In this document: piece by piece, positions 15,581 to 25,013 of the stretch | How the letters are laid out: each line of letters starts with the position of its first letter | Position numbering within the stretch: position 1 is the first letter of the stretch | From: Nocardia spumae | GTDB lineage: Bacteria > Actinomycetota > Actinomycetes > Mycobacteriales > Mycobacteriaceae | Direction: 5' to 3' | NCBI RefSeq assembly: GCF_020733635.1 | Contig: NZ_JAJFZL010000001.1 | Span: 5,704,001-5,768,000, forward strand | DNA length: 64,000 bases | The notes under the pieces: model-generated | Seen by the model: only the letters and a program-made list of their open reading frames with translations | Told to the model about the DNA's origin: nothing | Databases searched by the model: none | Translations under genes and position numbers: made by a program

Positions 15581-16214
15581 GCACCGCCGCCGCAGCGACG
15601 CCGGCGATCGTCCCGCACGGGCACAGGCGCCCCTGGCCGCGACCGCCCGGCTCGGCCTCAAGGTGGTGATCGTCGGCGGATTCGGTGTCGGCAAGACCAC
15701 CATGGTTCGCGCGGTGAGCGAGATCCGACCGCTCGACACCGAGGCGACCATGACCTCCTTGGGCCTGGGGATCGACGATCCGTCCGGCGTTCCGGCCAAA
15801 TCGACCACGACCGTGGCCTTCGATTTCGGCCGCATCACCATCGACGCCGAACATGTGCTGTACCTGTTCGGCGCGCCCGGTCAGGAGAGGTTCTGGTTCC
15901 TGTGGGATCGACTGTTCACCGGGGCGCTCGGCGCCATCGTGCTCGTCGATCCGACTCGGATCACCGATTCCTGGTATGCGATCGACCGGCTCGAGCATCA
16001 GCAGACACCGTTCGTGGTGACGTGCAACATCTTCGGGCCCACCCGCCACGACGACGACCGGCTGCGGGCGGCGCTGGATCTGGATGCCGATGTGCCCCTG
16101 ATCGAATGTGACGCCCGCTCACGAGATTCGGGCAAACGCGTTCTCATCGCCCTGGTCGAACATCTGCGGGCCGCCGGTCCGCGGGCCGCACCCACGCGGG
16201 AGTCCACTCGATGA
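15561..16214 (+). CDS. Small ATP/GTP-binding protein (CvnD-type)
   Basis: 217 aa from TTG, supported by GGAGAAGG just upstream and by the family's short N-terminus. P-loop VVIVGGFGVGKTTMVRAV, switch regions with TTTVAFDFGRI and LFGAPGQERFWFLWDRLF (a DxxG-like G-A-P-G-Q element) and a late VVTCNIFG in place of NKxD. It is the Ras-like switch of the conservon. The TTG lies inside the DUF742 gene, so translation is coupled, and the stop overlaps the next P450 start. Confidence 0.93.
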   Translation: MDSATSEHRRRSDAGDRPARAQAPLAATARLGLKVVIVGGFGVGKTTMVRAVSEIRPLDTEATMTSLGLGIDDPSGVPAKSTTTVAFDFGRITIDAEHVLYLFGAPGQERFWFLWDRLFTGALGAIVLVDPTRITDSWYAIDRLEHQQTPFVVTCNIFGPTRHDDDRLRAALDLDADVPLIECDARSRDSGKRVLIALVEHLRAAGPRAAPTRESTR

Positions 16215-17479
16215 CCACCCCGCCCGCGCACCCTGGCTGTCCCGTCGCGCCCGCCGATCCGGTTCCGTTGAGCGGCCCTCGCTTCCACACCGATCCACAA
16301 CGGCTGTACCGGGAGATGCGCCGTACCCACGGCCCGGTCGTCGCCGTCGAGCTGATTGGCGGGATCCCGGCCTGGCTGGTGATCGGATATCGCGAGGTCC
16401 ATCAGGTCACCAGCGATCCCGAACTGTTCCCGCGCGATGTGGCGCGCTGGAATCAATGGCCGCACATCCCCGAGGACTGGCCACTGCTACCGATGGTCGG
16501 CAGCCCGATGCCGTCGATCTACTTCACCGCCGGCGCCGAGCACCTACGCCATCTGGCGATGGTGGAGCCGGCGCTGGACCAGGTCGACCCATTCGGATTG
16601 CGCCGTGCCTGTGAGGCTTTGGCGGATCGCCTGATCGACGGATTCTGCGGGCGCGGCCACACCGACCTCATCGCCGAATTCGCCGAACCCCTCCCCGTGC
16701 TGGCACTCGGCTGGGTGATCGGGTTCCCCGACGAGCAGAGCGCGGATCTGGCCTGGACGATGAAGACCCTCGCCGACGGCGGCGCCGACGCGCAGCCCGC
16801 CTACGGCCGATTCGCCGAGCACATGCGGCGGCTGGTCGCGATGAAGAAGACCTGTCCCGGTGACGATCTGACCTCTCGGATGCTCCGCTCGGGCGAGCGG
16901 TTCAGCGATGAGGAGTACGCCCTGGACCTGATGGCCGTGACCGCCGCGGGCCAGCTGCCGACCAGTGACTGGATCGGAAATTCGGTGCGGCTGATGCTGA
17001 CCGACGACCGCTTCGCCGCGGCTCTCGGCGGTGGCCGGCACAGCGTCGGACAGGCGATGAACGAGGTGCTGTGGGAGGACACCCCCACTCAGATCCTGGC
17101 CGGACGCTGGGCAGCGCGGGACACCCGGCTGGCGGACAAGACCATTCGCCGCGGCGACATGCTGCTGCTCGGCCTGGCCGGTGCCAATGCCGATCCGCAT
17201 GTGCGCCAGGACCTTTCCGACTCGCTGGCGCCCGCGCACAGTGGCAACAGCGCGCATTTCGCGTTCAGCTACGGCGAATACCGCTGCCCGTTTCCGGCTC
17301 AGCAGATCGCGGAGATCATCGCGCGCACCGGCATCGAGGTGCTGTTGGATCGGCTGCCCGATCTCGATCTCGCCGTCGCCGCCACCGAACTGACCCGGCG
17401 GCCGTCGCCGTTCCTGCGCGGGATGACAGCACTGCCGGTCACCTTCACACCCGTTCGTACCGTGGGAGGTACCTCGTGA
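16211..17479 (+). CDS. Cytochrome P450, CYP157-like, lacking the ExxR arginine
   Basis: 422 aa. The heme loop FSYGEYRCPFPAQQIA keeps the ligand Cys359. The K-helix reads EVLW (Glu285-Trp288) where nearly all P450s have ExxR, and the I-helix is AAGQLPTSDW rather than AGxDT. The CYP157 family of Streptomyces conservons is known to lack ExxR in the same way (established knowledge), and its genes sit next to CYP154 genes, as here. Starts at ATG overlapping the GTPase stop (ATGA). Catalytic activity is therefore doubtful or unconventional; a regulatory or substrate-channel role with the next P450 is possible. Confidence 0.9.
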   Translation: MTTPPAHPGCPVAPADPVPLSGPRFHTDPQRLYREMRRTHGPVVAVELIGGIPAWLVIGYREVHQVTSDPELFPRDVARWNQWPHIPEDWPLLPMVGSPMPSIYFTAGAEHLRHLAMVEPALDQVDPFGLRRACEALADRLIDGFCGRGHTDLIAEFAEPLPVLALGWVIGFPDEQSADLAWTMKTLADGGADAQPAYGRFAEHMRRLVAMKKTCPGDDLTSRMLRSGERFSDEEYALDLMAVTAAGQLPTSDWIGNSVRLMLTDDRFAAALGGGRHSVGQAMNEVLWEDTPTQILAGRWAARDTRLADKTIRRGDMLLLGLAGANADPHVRQDLSDSLAPAHSGNSAHFAFSYGEYRCPFPAQQIAEIIARTGIEVLLDRLPDLDLAVAATELTRRPSPFLRGMTALPVTFTPVRTVGGTS

Positions 17480-18708
17480 ATCCGACTTGCCCGCATACCG
17501 CACCGCTGGTGATCGACCCCCTGGTCGGTGATCTCGGCGGGGAGACCACCCGGCTGCGCGACGGTGAGGATCTGACCCGCATCGAGTTGCTGGGCGTCCC
17601 GGCCTGGACCGTCACCGGACACACCCTGGCCCGGCAGTTGCTCATCGACCCCCGACTGGTGAAGGACATCAATTCCTGGTCGCTGTGGCGCGACGGCGTG
17701 GTGACGCGGCAGTGGCCGCTGATCGGCATGATCGACGTCGGCGTGTCGATGTTCACCGTGGACGGTCCCGAACACCGCCGCCTGCGGATCAAGACCACGC
17801 AGGCGCTGACCGCCCGCCGGCTGACCCAAGTGCGTCCGTTCATCGAAGCCACCACCGCTGCCCTGCTCGACGATCTGGCCACCGCGTCCGGCCGTGCCGA
17901 CACCGTGGACCTGAAATCGGTCTTCGCCTACCCACTGCCGATGCGCGTCATCAGCGAACTGATGGGTGTCGATCACGCCGACCATCCGATGCTGCTCGAC
18001 TGGTACAAGAAGTTCTTCTCCCTGCTCACCCCGCAGGACGAGCGCCTGGCCGTCATCGAGGCGCTGGGCGAGTACTTCACCGAGATGGTGCGCCGCAAGT
18101 CCGCGGCGCCCGCCGACGATCTGACCAGTGCGCTGATCCTCGCCACCGACGGTGGTGCGCGGCTGAGCGAAGCCGAGGTGGTCGGCAATCTCCAAGCCCT
18201 GGTCGCCGCCGGACACGAGACCACGGTCTCGCTGATCCTCACCACCGTGCGGGCCCTGCTCACCCATCCCGAACAGTTCGAGCTGGTCCGCTCCGGTCAG
18301 CTCGGCTGGGAGCACGCGATCGAGGAGGCGCTGCGCTGGGACGGCCCGGTCACCCACCTGCTGATGCGTTTCGCGACCGAGGACATCACCGTCGGCGACA
18401 CCGTGATCGAGCGGGGTGAGGGTGTGGTGATGTCGTATCGGGCCATCGGCCGCGACACCACCGTGCACGGGACCGACGCCGATACCTTCGACATCACCCG
18501 TCCGACGGCCAAGCGGCACATCAGCTTCGGTCACGGTCCGCACATCTGCCCGGGCGCCGCACTGGCCCGGCTCGAGGCCGCCGTCGCGCTGCCCGCGCTG
18601 TTCGAGCGCTTTCCGGAGTTGTCGCTCGGGGTGCCGGGCGATCGGATCCGCAATCTCCCCGTGCTGACCCAGAACGATCTGGCGGAGTTCCCGGTCCGGC
18701 TCGAGTAG
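17476..18708 (+). CDS. Cytochrome P450, CYP154-like
   Basis: 410 aa, soluble heme monooxygenase with all canonical motifs: I-helix ALVAAGHETTVSL, K-helix EEALR (Glu284, Arg287) and heme loop FGHGPHICPGAALARLE with Cys358. GTG start overlaps the previous stop as GTGA, with GGGAGG 9 nt upstream. It is the last gene of the conservon and is followed by a strong hairpin. CYP154 enzymes hydroxylate steroids, macrolides and other bulky hydrophobic compounds; the substrate here is not predictable. Redox partners are not encoded nearby. Confidence 0.93.
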   Translation: MNPTCPHTAPLVIDPLVGDLGGETTRLRDGEDLTRIELLGVPAWTVTGHTLARQLLIDPRLVKDINSWSLWRDGVVTRQWPLIGMIDVGVSMFTVDGPEHRRLRIKTTQALTARRLTQVRPFIEATTAALLDDLATASGRADTVDLKSVFAYPLPMRVISELMGVDHADHPMLLDWYKKFFSLLTPQDERLAVIEALGEYFTEMVRRKSAAPADDLTSALILATDGGARLSEAEVVGNLQALVAAGHETTVSLILTTVRALLTHPEQFELVRSGQLGWEHAIEEALRWDGPVTHLLMRFATEDITVGDTVIERGEGVVMSYRAIGRDTTVHGTDADTFDITRPTAKRHISFGHGPHICPGAALARLEAAVALPALFERFPELSLGVPGDRIRNLPVLTQNDLAEFPVRLE

Positions 18709-18735
18709 TCGAAGTCTGGCGCGCGACACCGGCCT

Positions 18736-18760
18736 CGGCTACCGGCTTTACCGGTAGCCG
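18736..18760 (+). terminator. Hairpin terminator after the conservon
   Basis: Perfect 10-bp stem CGGCTACCGG / CCGGTAGCCG around a 5-nt CTTTA loop, 27 bp after the last conservon stop and upstream of the next plus-strand gene. Confidence 0.75.
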
Positions 18761-18818
18761 ATTGCTATCGTCGGTGATCGGCCAGTTGTGCGCGAGAAGT
18801 CGACTGTGAAGGGGCGTA

Positions 18819-20882
18819 ATGTTCGGGCAGCTGCGATCGCGTAAATCCGTGGTGCCCGTCCGAACCCTGATCGCTGTTGCGGCAGTCGGACTTTCCGCGA
18901 CCGCCACCGCGCTGTTCGGCGGACTCCCGCATTCCGGCACCCCGAGTCTGGCCGGTCAGGAAGATCAGTGGACCGCGGTCCACGACGGGCCCCAGCGGTA
19001 TCCCGATGTCCATCTCGACGCTGATGTCCCGATCCGGATGAGCGACGGCATCGTGCTCGAGGCCAATATCTATCGGCCGGTCGACGACTCCGGCGCGGTG
19101 GTCACCGAGCCACTGCCGACGATCGTCAATCTCACGCCCTACACCAAACTCATGACCGATCTGGTGGGGCAGGCGGTCGAGCATCCCGCCCTGCAGCCGC
19201 TGGTCATGTCGATGGTCGAGCAGATCAACCTGTCCGGCACCCCGATCAGCAGCTTCGGCGATCTGCTCCACGCACTCGACGGCGGCACCGTGCCGACCGT
19301 CCTCGGCCTGGACCGCAATCTGATCCGCAGCGGCTACACCCTGGTGGTCGCCGACGTCCGAGGCACCGGGCAGTCACAGGGCCGGTGGGAGACCCTCAGC
19401 GCCCGCGAACAGCTCGACACCCGGGAGCTGATCGATTGGGCCGCGGGACAATCCTTTTCGAACGGCAAGGTAGCGATGAGCGGCGGCTCCTACGCCGCCA
19501 TCAACCAGTTGCGCGCCGCCGAGGACGCGCCCGCCGCCCTGCGCGCCATCTTCCCGGTGGTGCCCGGCAGCGATCTGATGCGCGATGTGGTCGCCCCCGG
19601 CGGCGGGGTCGGCACCACCTTCCTGCCGATGTGGCTGAATACCGTCAACCAGCTCAAGTTCGTGCCGGACCTGAAGGCGATGTTCACCGGCACCTTCGAC
19701 TGGAAGTGGCTCAGTGCGCGCGTGGCCGATCCGGCGACCAATGTCGATCTGCTGGCCGCGGCGCTGTTCACCCCGTCACTGGACCAGATGCCACCGGCGC
19801 TGTCCGACGCGCTCGACGAGCACAGCCCGTTCCGCCAGGCGATCATGGGTCATCCGGAGCGAGTCACCGTGCCCACCTTCGTCTACGGGGGCTGGCACGA
19901 CATCTTCGCCGACGGGGCAACCAAGATCTACCAGGCCATCCCCCTGTCACCGGGCCGCAAACAGCTGGTGGTGGGCGATACCTATCACGCCAACCCGGGT
20001 GCGGGGACCGGAGTACCCGGAGCGCCGCCGCGCCTCGAGGTGCTACAGCGGGCCTGGTTCGACAAGTGGCTCAAGGACATCGACAACGGGATCGATCACT
20101 ACGGCCCGATCGTGCTGAAGGAACAGGGCGGCGGCTGGGTGACGATCCCGGAGTACCCGCAGCCGGGTGCGGTCCACCGTCGCGTCTATCTGACCGCGAC
20201 GCCCAGCGGCACCGCGGTCGCCAGCGTGGACGACGGTTCACTGAGCGCCCAGCCGCCCGCCGGAGTCGATGCCCTGACCGTGGCGCCGGGACTGGCGACC
20301 CTGTGCTCGCGCGACGCCGCCCAGGGATCGGCTGGATCCGGGGCGGTGCTCGACGCCTGCGCCAAGGACTCCCGCATCGCCGAACACGACGCCCTGACCT
20401 TCACCAGCGCGCCGGTCACCGCCCCGACCGCGATCTCCGGGCCGATCGGCATCCACCTCAACGTCCTGCACGACGCGACCGACGGTTTCTGGAACGCGAC
20501 CGTCAACGACGTCGCGCCCGACGGCACCTCCACGACCCTGACCACCGGGCAGCTGACCGTGTCGATGCGCGCGGTCGACGATGCCCGCAGCGCCCGATCC
20601 GCCAACGGCGACTACACGATTCCGTTCCACCCCCTCACCGCGGCCTCGCGCGAACCCGTGACCCCGGGTCGACCGGCGGCGATCGACATCGCGGTGATCC
20701 CGACCCAGGCGCGACTGCAGATCGGTCATCGGCTGCGGATCGATCTGTTCGCCGCCGACGCGCCCAAGTCGATGCCGTTCCGGCCGATGCTCAACGATTC
20801 GGAACTGAAACCGCAACATCTGCAACTGGATCCGAACGCCCCGAGTTTCGTCAATCTCCCGACCGATCGCCCGATCGGCTGA
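18819..20882 (+). CDS. CocE/NonD-family hydrolase, exported
   Basis: 687 aa. The N-terminus has a basic stretch and a hydrophobic helix (VVPVRTLIAVAAVGLSATATALFGG), a signal or anchor. The alpha/beta-hydrolase core follows: DVRGTGQSQGRWET, the nucleophile region KVAMSGGSYAAINQL (Ser near residue 224), the acid in VYGGWHDIFADG and the His in YHANPGAG. The C-terminal beta-jelly-roll (X-Pro dipeptidyl-peptidase type) covers roughly the last 220 residues. This is the cocaine-esterase / X-Pro dipeptidyl-peptidase family acting on esters or peptides outside the cytoplasm. ATG preceded by GAAGGGG. Monocistronic by its flanks. Confidence 0.9.
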   Translation: MFGQLRSRKSVVPVRTLIAVAAVGLSATATALFGGLPHSGTPSLAGQEDQWTAVHDGPQRYPDVHLDADVPIRMSDGIVLEANIYRPVDDSGAVVTEPLPTIVNLTPYTKLMTDLVGQAVEHPALQPLVMSMVEQINLSGTPISSFGDLLHALDGGTVPTVLGLDRNLIRSGYTLVVADVRGTGQSQGRWETLSAREQLDTRELIDWAAGQSFSNGKVAMSGGSYAAINQLRAAEDAPAALRAIFPVVPGSDLMRDVVAPGGGVGTTFLPMWLNTVNQLKFVPDLKAMFTGTFDWKWLSARVADPATNVDLLAAALFTPSLDQMPPALSDALDEHSPFRQAIMGHPERVTVPTFVYGGWHDIFADGATKIYQAIPLSPGRKQLVVGDTYHANPGAGTGVPGAPPRLEVLQRAWFDKWLKDIDNGIDHYGPIVLKEQGGGWVTIPEYPQPGAVHRRVYLTATPSGTAVASVDDGSLSAQPPAGVDALTVAPGLATLCSRDAAQGSAGSGAVLDACAKDSRIAEHDALTFTSAPVTAPTAISGPIGIHLNVLHDATDGFWNATVNDVAPDGTSTTLTTGQLTVSMRAVDDARSARSANGDYTIPFHPLTAASREPVTPGRPAAIDIAVIPTQARLQIGHRLRIDLFAADAPKSMPFRPMLNDSELKPQHLQLDPNAPSFVNLPTDRPIG

Positions 20883-21021
20883 AATATGCCGTTCGGCAGC
20901 GTCTTTCGCGAACCACACGCACTTCCCGCCGATAACACCCGCCGCTGCGGTCCCGATACACCCGGGAGACATCGCGACGCCGCCTGTCCGGCGGGGCCGC
21001 ATCGGCGGGAGGTGGAGGCGC

Positions 21022-21570
21022 ATGGCCGACGAACAGGGACGAGCACCGGCCGGCGAGCCGCTGGAATTCGCCCGGGTGGGGCTGAGCTGGGATCCCGCGC
21101 ACGGACGGCACTGGTACGGCCCCCGCCGGTCGGCCGTCGACCTCAACGCGTCCGCGGTCCTGCTCAGCGGCGCGACCGCGGCGGAGGTCGTCTACCACCA
21201 GCAGCTCATCTCCACCGACGGCGCGGTGCGACTGCTCGGCGACAGCGTCAACGGCGAGGACGACGGTGACGACGAGATCATCACCCTCGACCTGACCCGG
21301 GTGCGGGCCGAGATCACCGCGATCGCCGTGATCGTCACCTGCTACAGCGGACAGACTTTCGCCGATATCGACAACGGGCGCTGCCGGATCCTCGATGCGG
21401 CGGGTACCGAACTCTCCGGTCGCGATCTGCCCGCGAGCGGCGACACCGGGATGATCGTCGGCCTGTTCACCCGCACCGCGGATGGCTGGCACTTCCGCGA
21501 GAAGGTTGTCGGGATCGAGGCCGCGCATCCGGTCGAGGCACTACCCCATCTGACACCGCTGCTGCGCTGA
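21022..21570 (+). CDS. TerD-family protein
   Basis: 182 aa, cytoplasmic. TerD signature elements: FARVGLSWDP, VDLNASAVLLSG, GDSVNGEDDGDDEIITLDL with the acidic Ca2+-binding cluster, EITAIAVIVTCYSGQTFADIDNGRCRIL and a C-terminal GLFTRTADGWHFREK (read in segments). Family members bind calcium and act in tellurite resistance, envelope stress or related chemical-stress responses; the specific role here is unknown. SD GGGAGGTGGAGG lies upstream of the ATG. The end is 6 bp from the convergent acyl-CoA ligase stop. Confidence 0.93.
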   Translation: MADEQGRAPAGEPLEFARVGLSWDPAHGRHWYGPRRSAVDLNASAVLLSGATAAEVVYHQQLISTDGAVRLLGDSVNGEDDGDDEIITLDLTRVRAEITAIAVIVTCYSGQTFADIDNGRCRILDAAGTELSGRDLPASGDTGMIVGLFTRTADGWHFREKVVGIEAAHPVEALPHLTPLLR

Positions 21571-21576
21571 TCGAGG

Positions 21577-23121
21577 TCAGTGCACCTGTCGCTCGGACTC
21601 ACCCCAATACTGTTTGCGCAGTTCGCGTTTGAGAATCTTGCCGGCGCCGGAGACCGGCAGGCTCGCGACCAGTTCGATGGTGCGCGGCGCCTTGTAACCG
21701 GCGATCAGTTCCTTGGCGTGCTCGCGGATCTCGCCGACCGTCACCGTCGCCCCCGGATGACAGACGATCACCGCGTGCACGCGCTCGCCCCACTCCTCGT
21801 CCGGCACACCGATCACCGCGCAGGCCGCGACCGCGGGATGGGCGGAGACGGCGTTCTCCACCTCGGCGGAATACACGTTCTCCCCACCGCTGACGATCAT
21901 GTCCTTCATACGGTCGACGATGTAGACGTAGCCCTCGTCGTCCATATAGCCGCCGTCACCGGTGTGCATCCAGCCACCCCGCAGCGCCGCGGCGGTCTCC
22001 TCCGGCTTGTTCCAGTAGCCGAGCATCACATGGCCGCCGCGCACCAGGATTTCACCCACCGTGCCGCGCGCCACCTCGTTGTCGTCGGCGTCGGCGATCC
22101 GCACCTCGGCATGCGGCGCCGCCCGGCCCGCCGACCGCAACCGGCCGGCTAGATGATCCTCGGGACCGAGCAGCGTCGCCACCGGTGACAATTCGGTCAT
22201 GCCGTAGGCCTGCGCGAAGCGCGCCTGTGGGAACGCCCGGATGGCACGTTCCAGGACCGCCTGCGCGATCGGCGAGGCGCCGTAGACGACGCCACGCACG
22301 CTGGACAGGTCGAACTCCGCCACCCGGGGGTGGTCGACCACCATCTGGATCATCACGGGCACCAGCAGAGTGTCGGTAACACCGTGCGCGGCAACGGCTT
22401 CCATCACCGCCACGGGTTCGAAGGCCGGAACCATCACCTGCGCGCCCCCCATCATGATCTGGGTGACGCAACCGGCCAGATCCGCCAGATGGAACATCGG
22501 CGCGGCGTGCAGATAGCGCGCACCCGGCTGGGCGAGATAGCCGGTGGACTGACTGCCCAGGGCGGAGATCTGCAGGTTGGCGTGGCTGAGCACGACCCCC
22601 TTGGGATGGCCGGTGGTGCCGCCGGTGTAGAAGATGCCGGCCGGGGCGTCACCGCCGCGGCGTACGTCATCGACCGGTTCCGCACCGGCGATCAGATCCT
22701 CGTAGGACAGCAGGCCGTCGGGCGCCGGGCCGTCGCCGCAATGGATCACGGTGCGCAGGACCGGCGCCGCCGCCCGCAGCGCGGGCACCATCGGGGCGAA
22801 GGCATCGTCGACCAAGAGCACCGCGGTATCGGAGTCGACGAGCGAATACGCGATCTCGGCCGGGCTCCAGCGGATGTTGACCGGATTCACCGCACCCCCG
22901 GCCCACGGCACCGCCAGCAGATATTCCAGATAGCGATCGCTGTTGAGCGCCAGGATCGCGACCCGGTCGCCCGCGGCGACGCCCAGTTCCCGCAGCGCCG
23001 ACCCGAGCCGCGCCACCCGATCGGCCCCCTCGGCGAAGGTCCGGACCCGATCGCCGCAGATCGTCATGATCCCGTTCGGGTTCTGTTGTACGGCCCGATG
23101 CAAACCCTGGGTGAGATACAT
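21577..23121 (-). CDS. Fatty-acyl-CoA ligase (ANL superfamily)
   Basis: 514 aa. Adenylation motifs: FYTGGTTGHPKGVVLSH (A3 P-loop), QAYGMTELSP (A5), HTGDGGYMDDEGYVYIVDRMKDMI (A7/A8 with the hinge Asp, read in segments) and the catalytic Lys in AGKILKREL. It activates a carboxylic acid to acyl-AMP and then acyl-CoA; chain length is not readable. Start at the ATG giving MYLTQGLHRAVQQ; an ATG 24 nt earlier is possible, and neither has a strong ribosome binding site. It is divergent from the PucR regulator, which is the likely controller. Confidence 0.93.
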   Translation of the reverse strand: MYLTQGLHRAVQQNPNGIMTICGDRVRTFAEGADRVARLGSALRELGVAAGDRVAILALNSDRYLEYLLAVPWAGGAVNPVNIRWSPAEIAYSLVDSDTAVLLVDDAFAPMVPALRAAAPVLRTVIHCGDGPAPDGLLSYEDLIAGAEPVDDVRRGGDAPAGIFYTGGTTGHPKGVVLSHANLQISALGSQSTGYLAQPGARYLHAAPMFHLADLAGCVTQIMMGGAQVMVPAFEPVAVMEAVAAHGVTDTLLVPVMIQMVVDHPRVAEFDLSSVRGVVYGASPIAQAVLERAIRAFPQARFAQAYGMTELSPVATLLGPEDHLAGRLRSAGRAAPHAEVRIADADDNEVARGTVGEILVRGGHVMLGYWNKPEETAAALRGGWMHTGDGGYMDDEGYVYIVDRMKDMIVSGGENVYSAEVENAVSAHPAVAACAVIGVPDEEWGERVHAVIVCHPGATVTVGEIREHAKELIAGYKAPRTIELVASLPVSGAGKILKRELRKQYWGESERQVH

Positions 23122-23232
23122 GCGATCGAGTGTCGTACGCCACATGGGTGGGCGACCATGGAATAGGCGCCGAAGTCTCGGATCGCGGTTTTGTTGGTTT
23201 CTCCAAACGGCCGTCGTATCCTCGGCACTGTC

Positions 23233-24456
23233 ATGAGCGAGCCGTCCACCGCAGAACCGCCGTACCGGGATGCGGCGGTTGGGGCCGCGGAGCCGGCGGT
23301 GTCATCGGCCCCGCGGCGGCGATTGCTGATGCGCATGCACGCCGAGCGGGACGAGCTGGCGGCGCGGATCGTGACACGGGCCCGGGCCGAGATCTCGGAT
23401 TACAGCACCATCGCCGCCGCCGAACTGCTGCCCACGACGGTCGCGATCCTGGACCGATTGCTGGCCGCGCTGGCGGGCAGCTCCGCCGGCACCGGGGCCC
23501 CGTCGGCCGAGTTGAGCGACTACGGGCGGATCCGGGCCACCCAGGCGGTATCCATGGAGGCGCTGCTGCGCGCCTGGCGGCTGGCCGAACGGCAGCTGCT
23601 GGAAACACTGACCGCGGTGGCGGCCGACCACGGCGCCGACGACGCGGTGCTACTGGAGATCACCCGCGATCTGCTCGCATTGGTCGACGACGCGGCGACC
23701 TCGTTCTCCGACGCCCATCACGAGATGGAGCGCGCCCGATCCGACCGCGACCGCTCCCAGCGCGCCGATTTCACCCGCGCCGTGCTGACCGGGACCGTCT
23801 CGGCCACCGAACTGGCGCTCGGAATCCAGCGCTTCGGACTGCGCGGTGCCGGCGAATACCGGGCCTTCCGTGCCCGGGCGGACTCCGCACCACCCGCCGA
23901 GTTCGATCGGCTGCTCCGGCCACAGGGCGCCGATTACGCATTCCGGACCGTCATCGACGGCGACTACGCCGGATTCACCGACCGCACGATCCGGATTCCG
24001 GGGGCGGCGCTGCTGGCCTTCGGACCGCCACGTCCGCTCGACGACGCCGCCCATTCCTTCCGGCTGGCTGGGCGCGCGCTCGCCACCGCCGCCGCACTCG
24101 GATACACCGGCACCTGCGAGTTCGACGGACTCGGCCTGCTGCCCGGTGTCGCGGCCGATCCGGAACTCGGCGCCGAACTCGTGCGTCGCTATCTGGCCCC
24201 GCTGGGTACCGGGGCCTCTGCGGCGGTGCTGATCGATACGCTCACCGACTATCTGGACACCGGTATGCGGATCGAGGCCACCGCACAACGGCTGATCGTG
24301 CATCCCAATACCGTCCGGTATCGCATCGGGCGGTTCGAGGAGTTGACCGGGTGCGATCTGCGTCAGGCGCATACCGGAGCGCAGATCTGGTGGGCCATCC
24401 AATACGACCGTCTGGTACGTCGCACCACAACGACTGGCGCGCCTGCGAATCAGTGA
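23233..24456 (+). CDS. PucR-family transcriptional regulator
   Basis: 407 aa. The C-terminus carries the PucR-type HTH: DYLDTGMRIEATAQRLIVHPNTVRYRIGRFEELTG (read in segments). A GGDEF-like/CdaR central region precedes it and an all-helical N-terminal domain binds an unknown ligand. Transcribed divergently from the acyl-CoA ligase, with 111 bp between the starts; that spacer contains a TTGG-N5-CCAA element. Regulation of the ligase gene is inferred. Confidence 0.9.
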   Translation: MSEPSTAEPPYRDAAVGAAEPAVSSAPRRRLLMRMHAERDELAARIVTRARAEISDYSTIAAAELLPTTVAILDRLLAALAGSSAGTGAPSAELSDYGRIRATQAVSMEALLRAWRLAERQLLETLTAVAADHGADDAVLLEITRDLLALVDDAATSFSDAHHEMERARSDRDRSQRADFTRAVLTGTVSATELALGIQRFGLRGAGEYRAFRARADSAPPAEFDRLLRPQGADYAFRTVIDGDYAGFTDRTIRIPGAALLAFGPPRPLDDAAHSFRLAGRALATAAALGYTGTCEFDGLGLLPGVAADPELGAELVRRYLAPLGTGASAAVLIDTLTDYLDTGMRIEATAQRLIVHPNTVRYRIGRFEELTGCDLRQAHTGAQIWWAIQYDRLVRRTTTTGAPANQ

Positions 24457-24579
24457 AGTTTCGGCCGAAATGCCGTGCGGTTGCTCCGAGTTGGCCTACG
24501 CTCGATGTGCCTCGGTTGCCCGAGGCTTGCAGAGCGGGTTGCCATGCCCACAGCGTCCCGCTGTCGCAACATCAGGTCA

Positions 24580-24610
24580 GATGGGGGCTGCGTCCCCGAC
24601 AGCCCCCATC
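24580..24610 (+). terminator. Hairpin terminator after the PucR gene
   Basis: Perfect 11-bp stem GATGGGGGCTG / CAGCCCCCATC with a 9-nt loop, 123 bp after the PucR stop and 50 bp before the next start. No U-tract. It could also be an attenuator-like structure for the following small gene. Confidence 0.65.
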
Positions 24611-24659
24611 GCCCCTGAACACGAACCTATTGTGAAACACCGATAGATCGAGGGACAGT

Positions 24660-24995
24660 ATGCGCGGATATTCGGCCCCGTCGCCCGCCGAACGATTGCT
24701 GGCCGAGATCTACGAGGCCGGATACACCTCCGTCGAAGACTTCATCGATCGACTCCGGATTCCGCAGCGCACCGCCCCGGCTCGCACCGGACGGCACGCC
24801 GCAGCGGTGGTCGATCCGTTCATGGACACCACCGAACTACACCTCGGCCTCTTCGACACACCGAATTCCCTTGCCGGCGTGAGCCGTTGGTATTCGGAGC
24901 CGGACCCGTTCGACGGGGTGGACCCCACCGCCGACACCATGGAGTTCCCCGCGGTCCAGCGGATCTGGGTCATCCCGGAGCGGCACGCGAGCTGA
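24660..24995 (+). CDS. Hypothetical protein, 111 aa
   Basis: Start MRGYSAPSPAERLLAEIYEAGY with GAGGGA upstream. Soluble and acidic in its C-terminal half (YSEPDPFDGVDPTADTMEF), without cysteine or membrane segments. I do not recognise a family. Codon use matches neighbours. It ends 18 bp before the convergent YceI gene stop. Confidence 0.65.
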   Translation: MRGYSAPSPAERLLAEIYEAGYTSVEDFIDRLRIPQRTAPARTGRHAAAVVDPFMDTTELHLGLFDTPNSLAGVSRWYSEPDPFDGVDPTADTMEFPAVQRIWVIPERHAS

Positions 24996-25013
24996 TCGCG
25001 GCGCCCGGCCCCG

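Noticed and set aside
23190..23212. TTGG-N5-CCAA element between acyl-CoA ligase and PucR
   Set aside because: Only four-base half-sites; too short to separate from chance, so mentioned only in the PucR entry.
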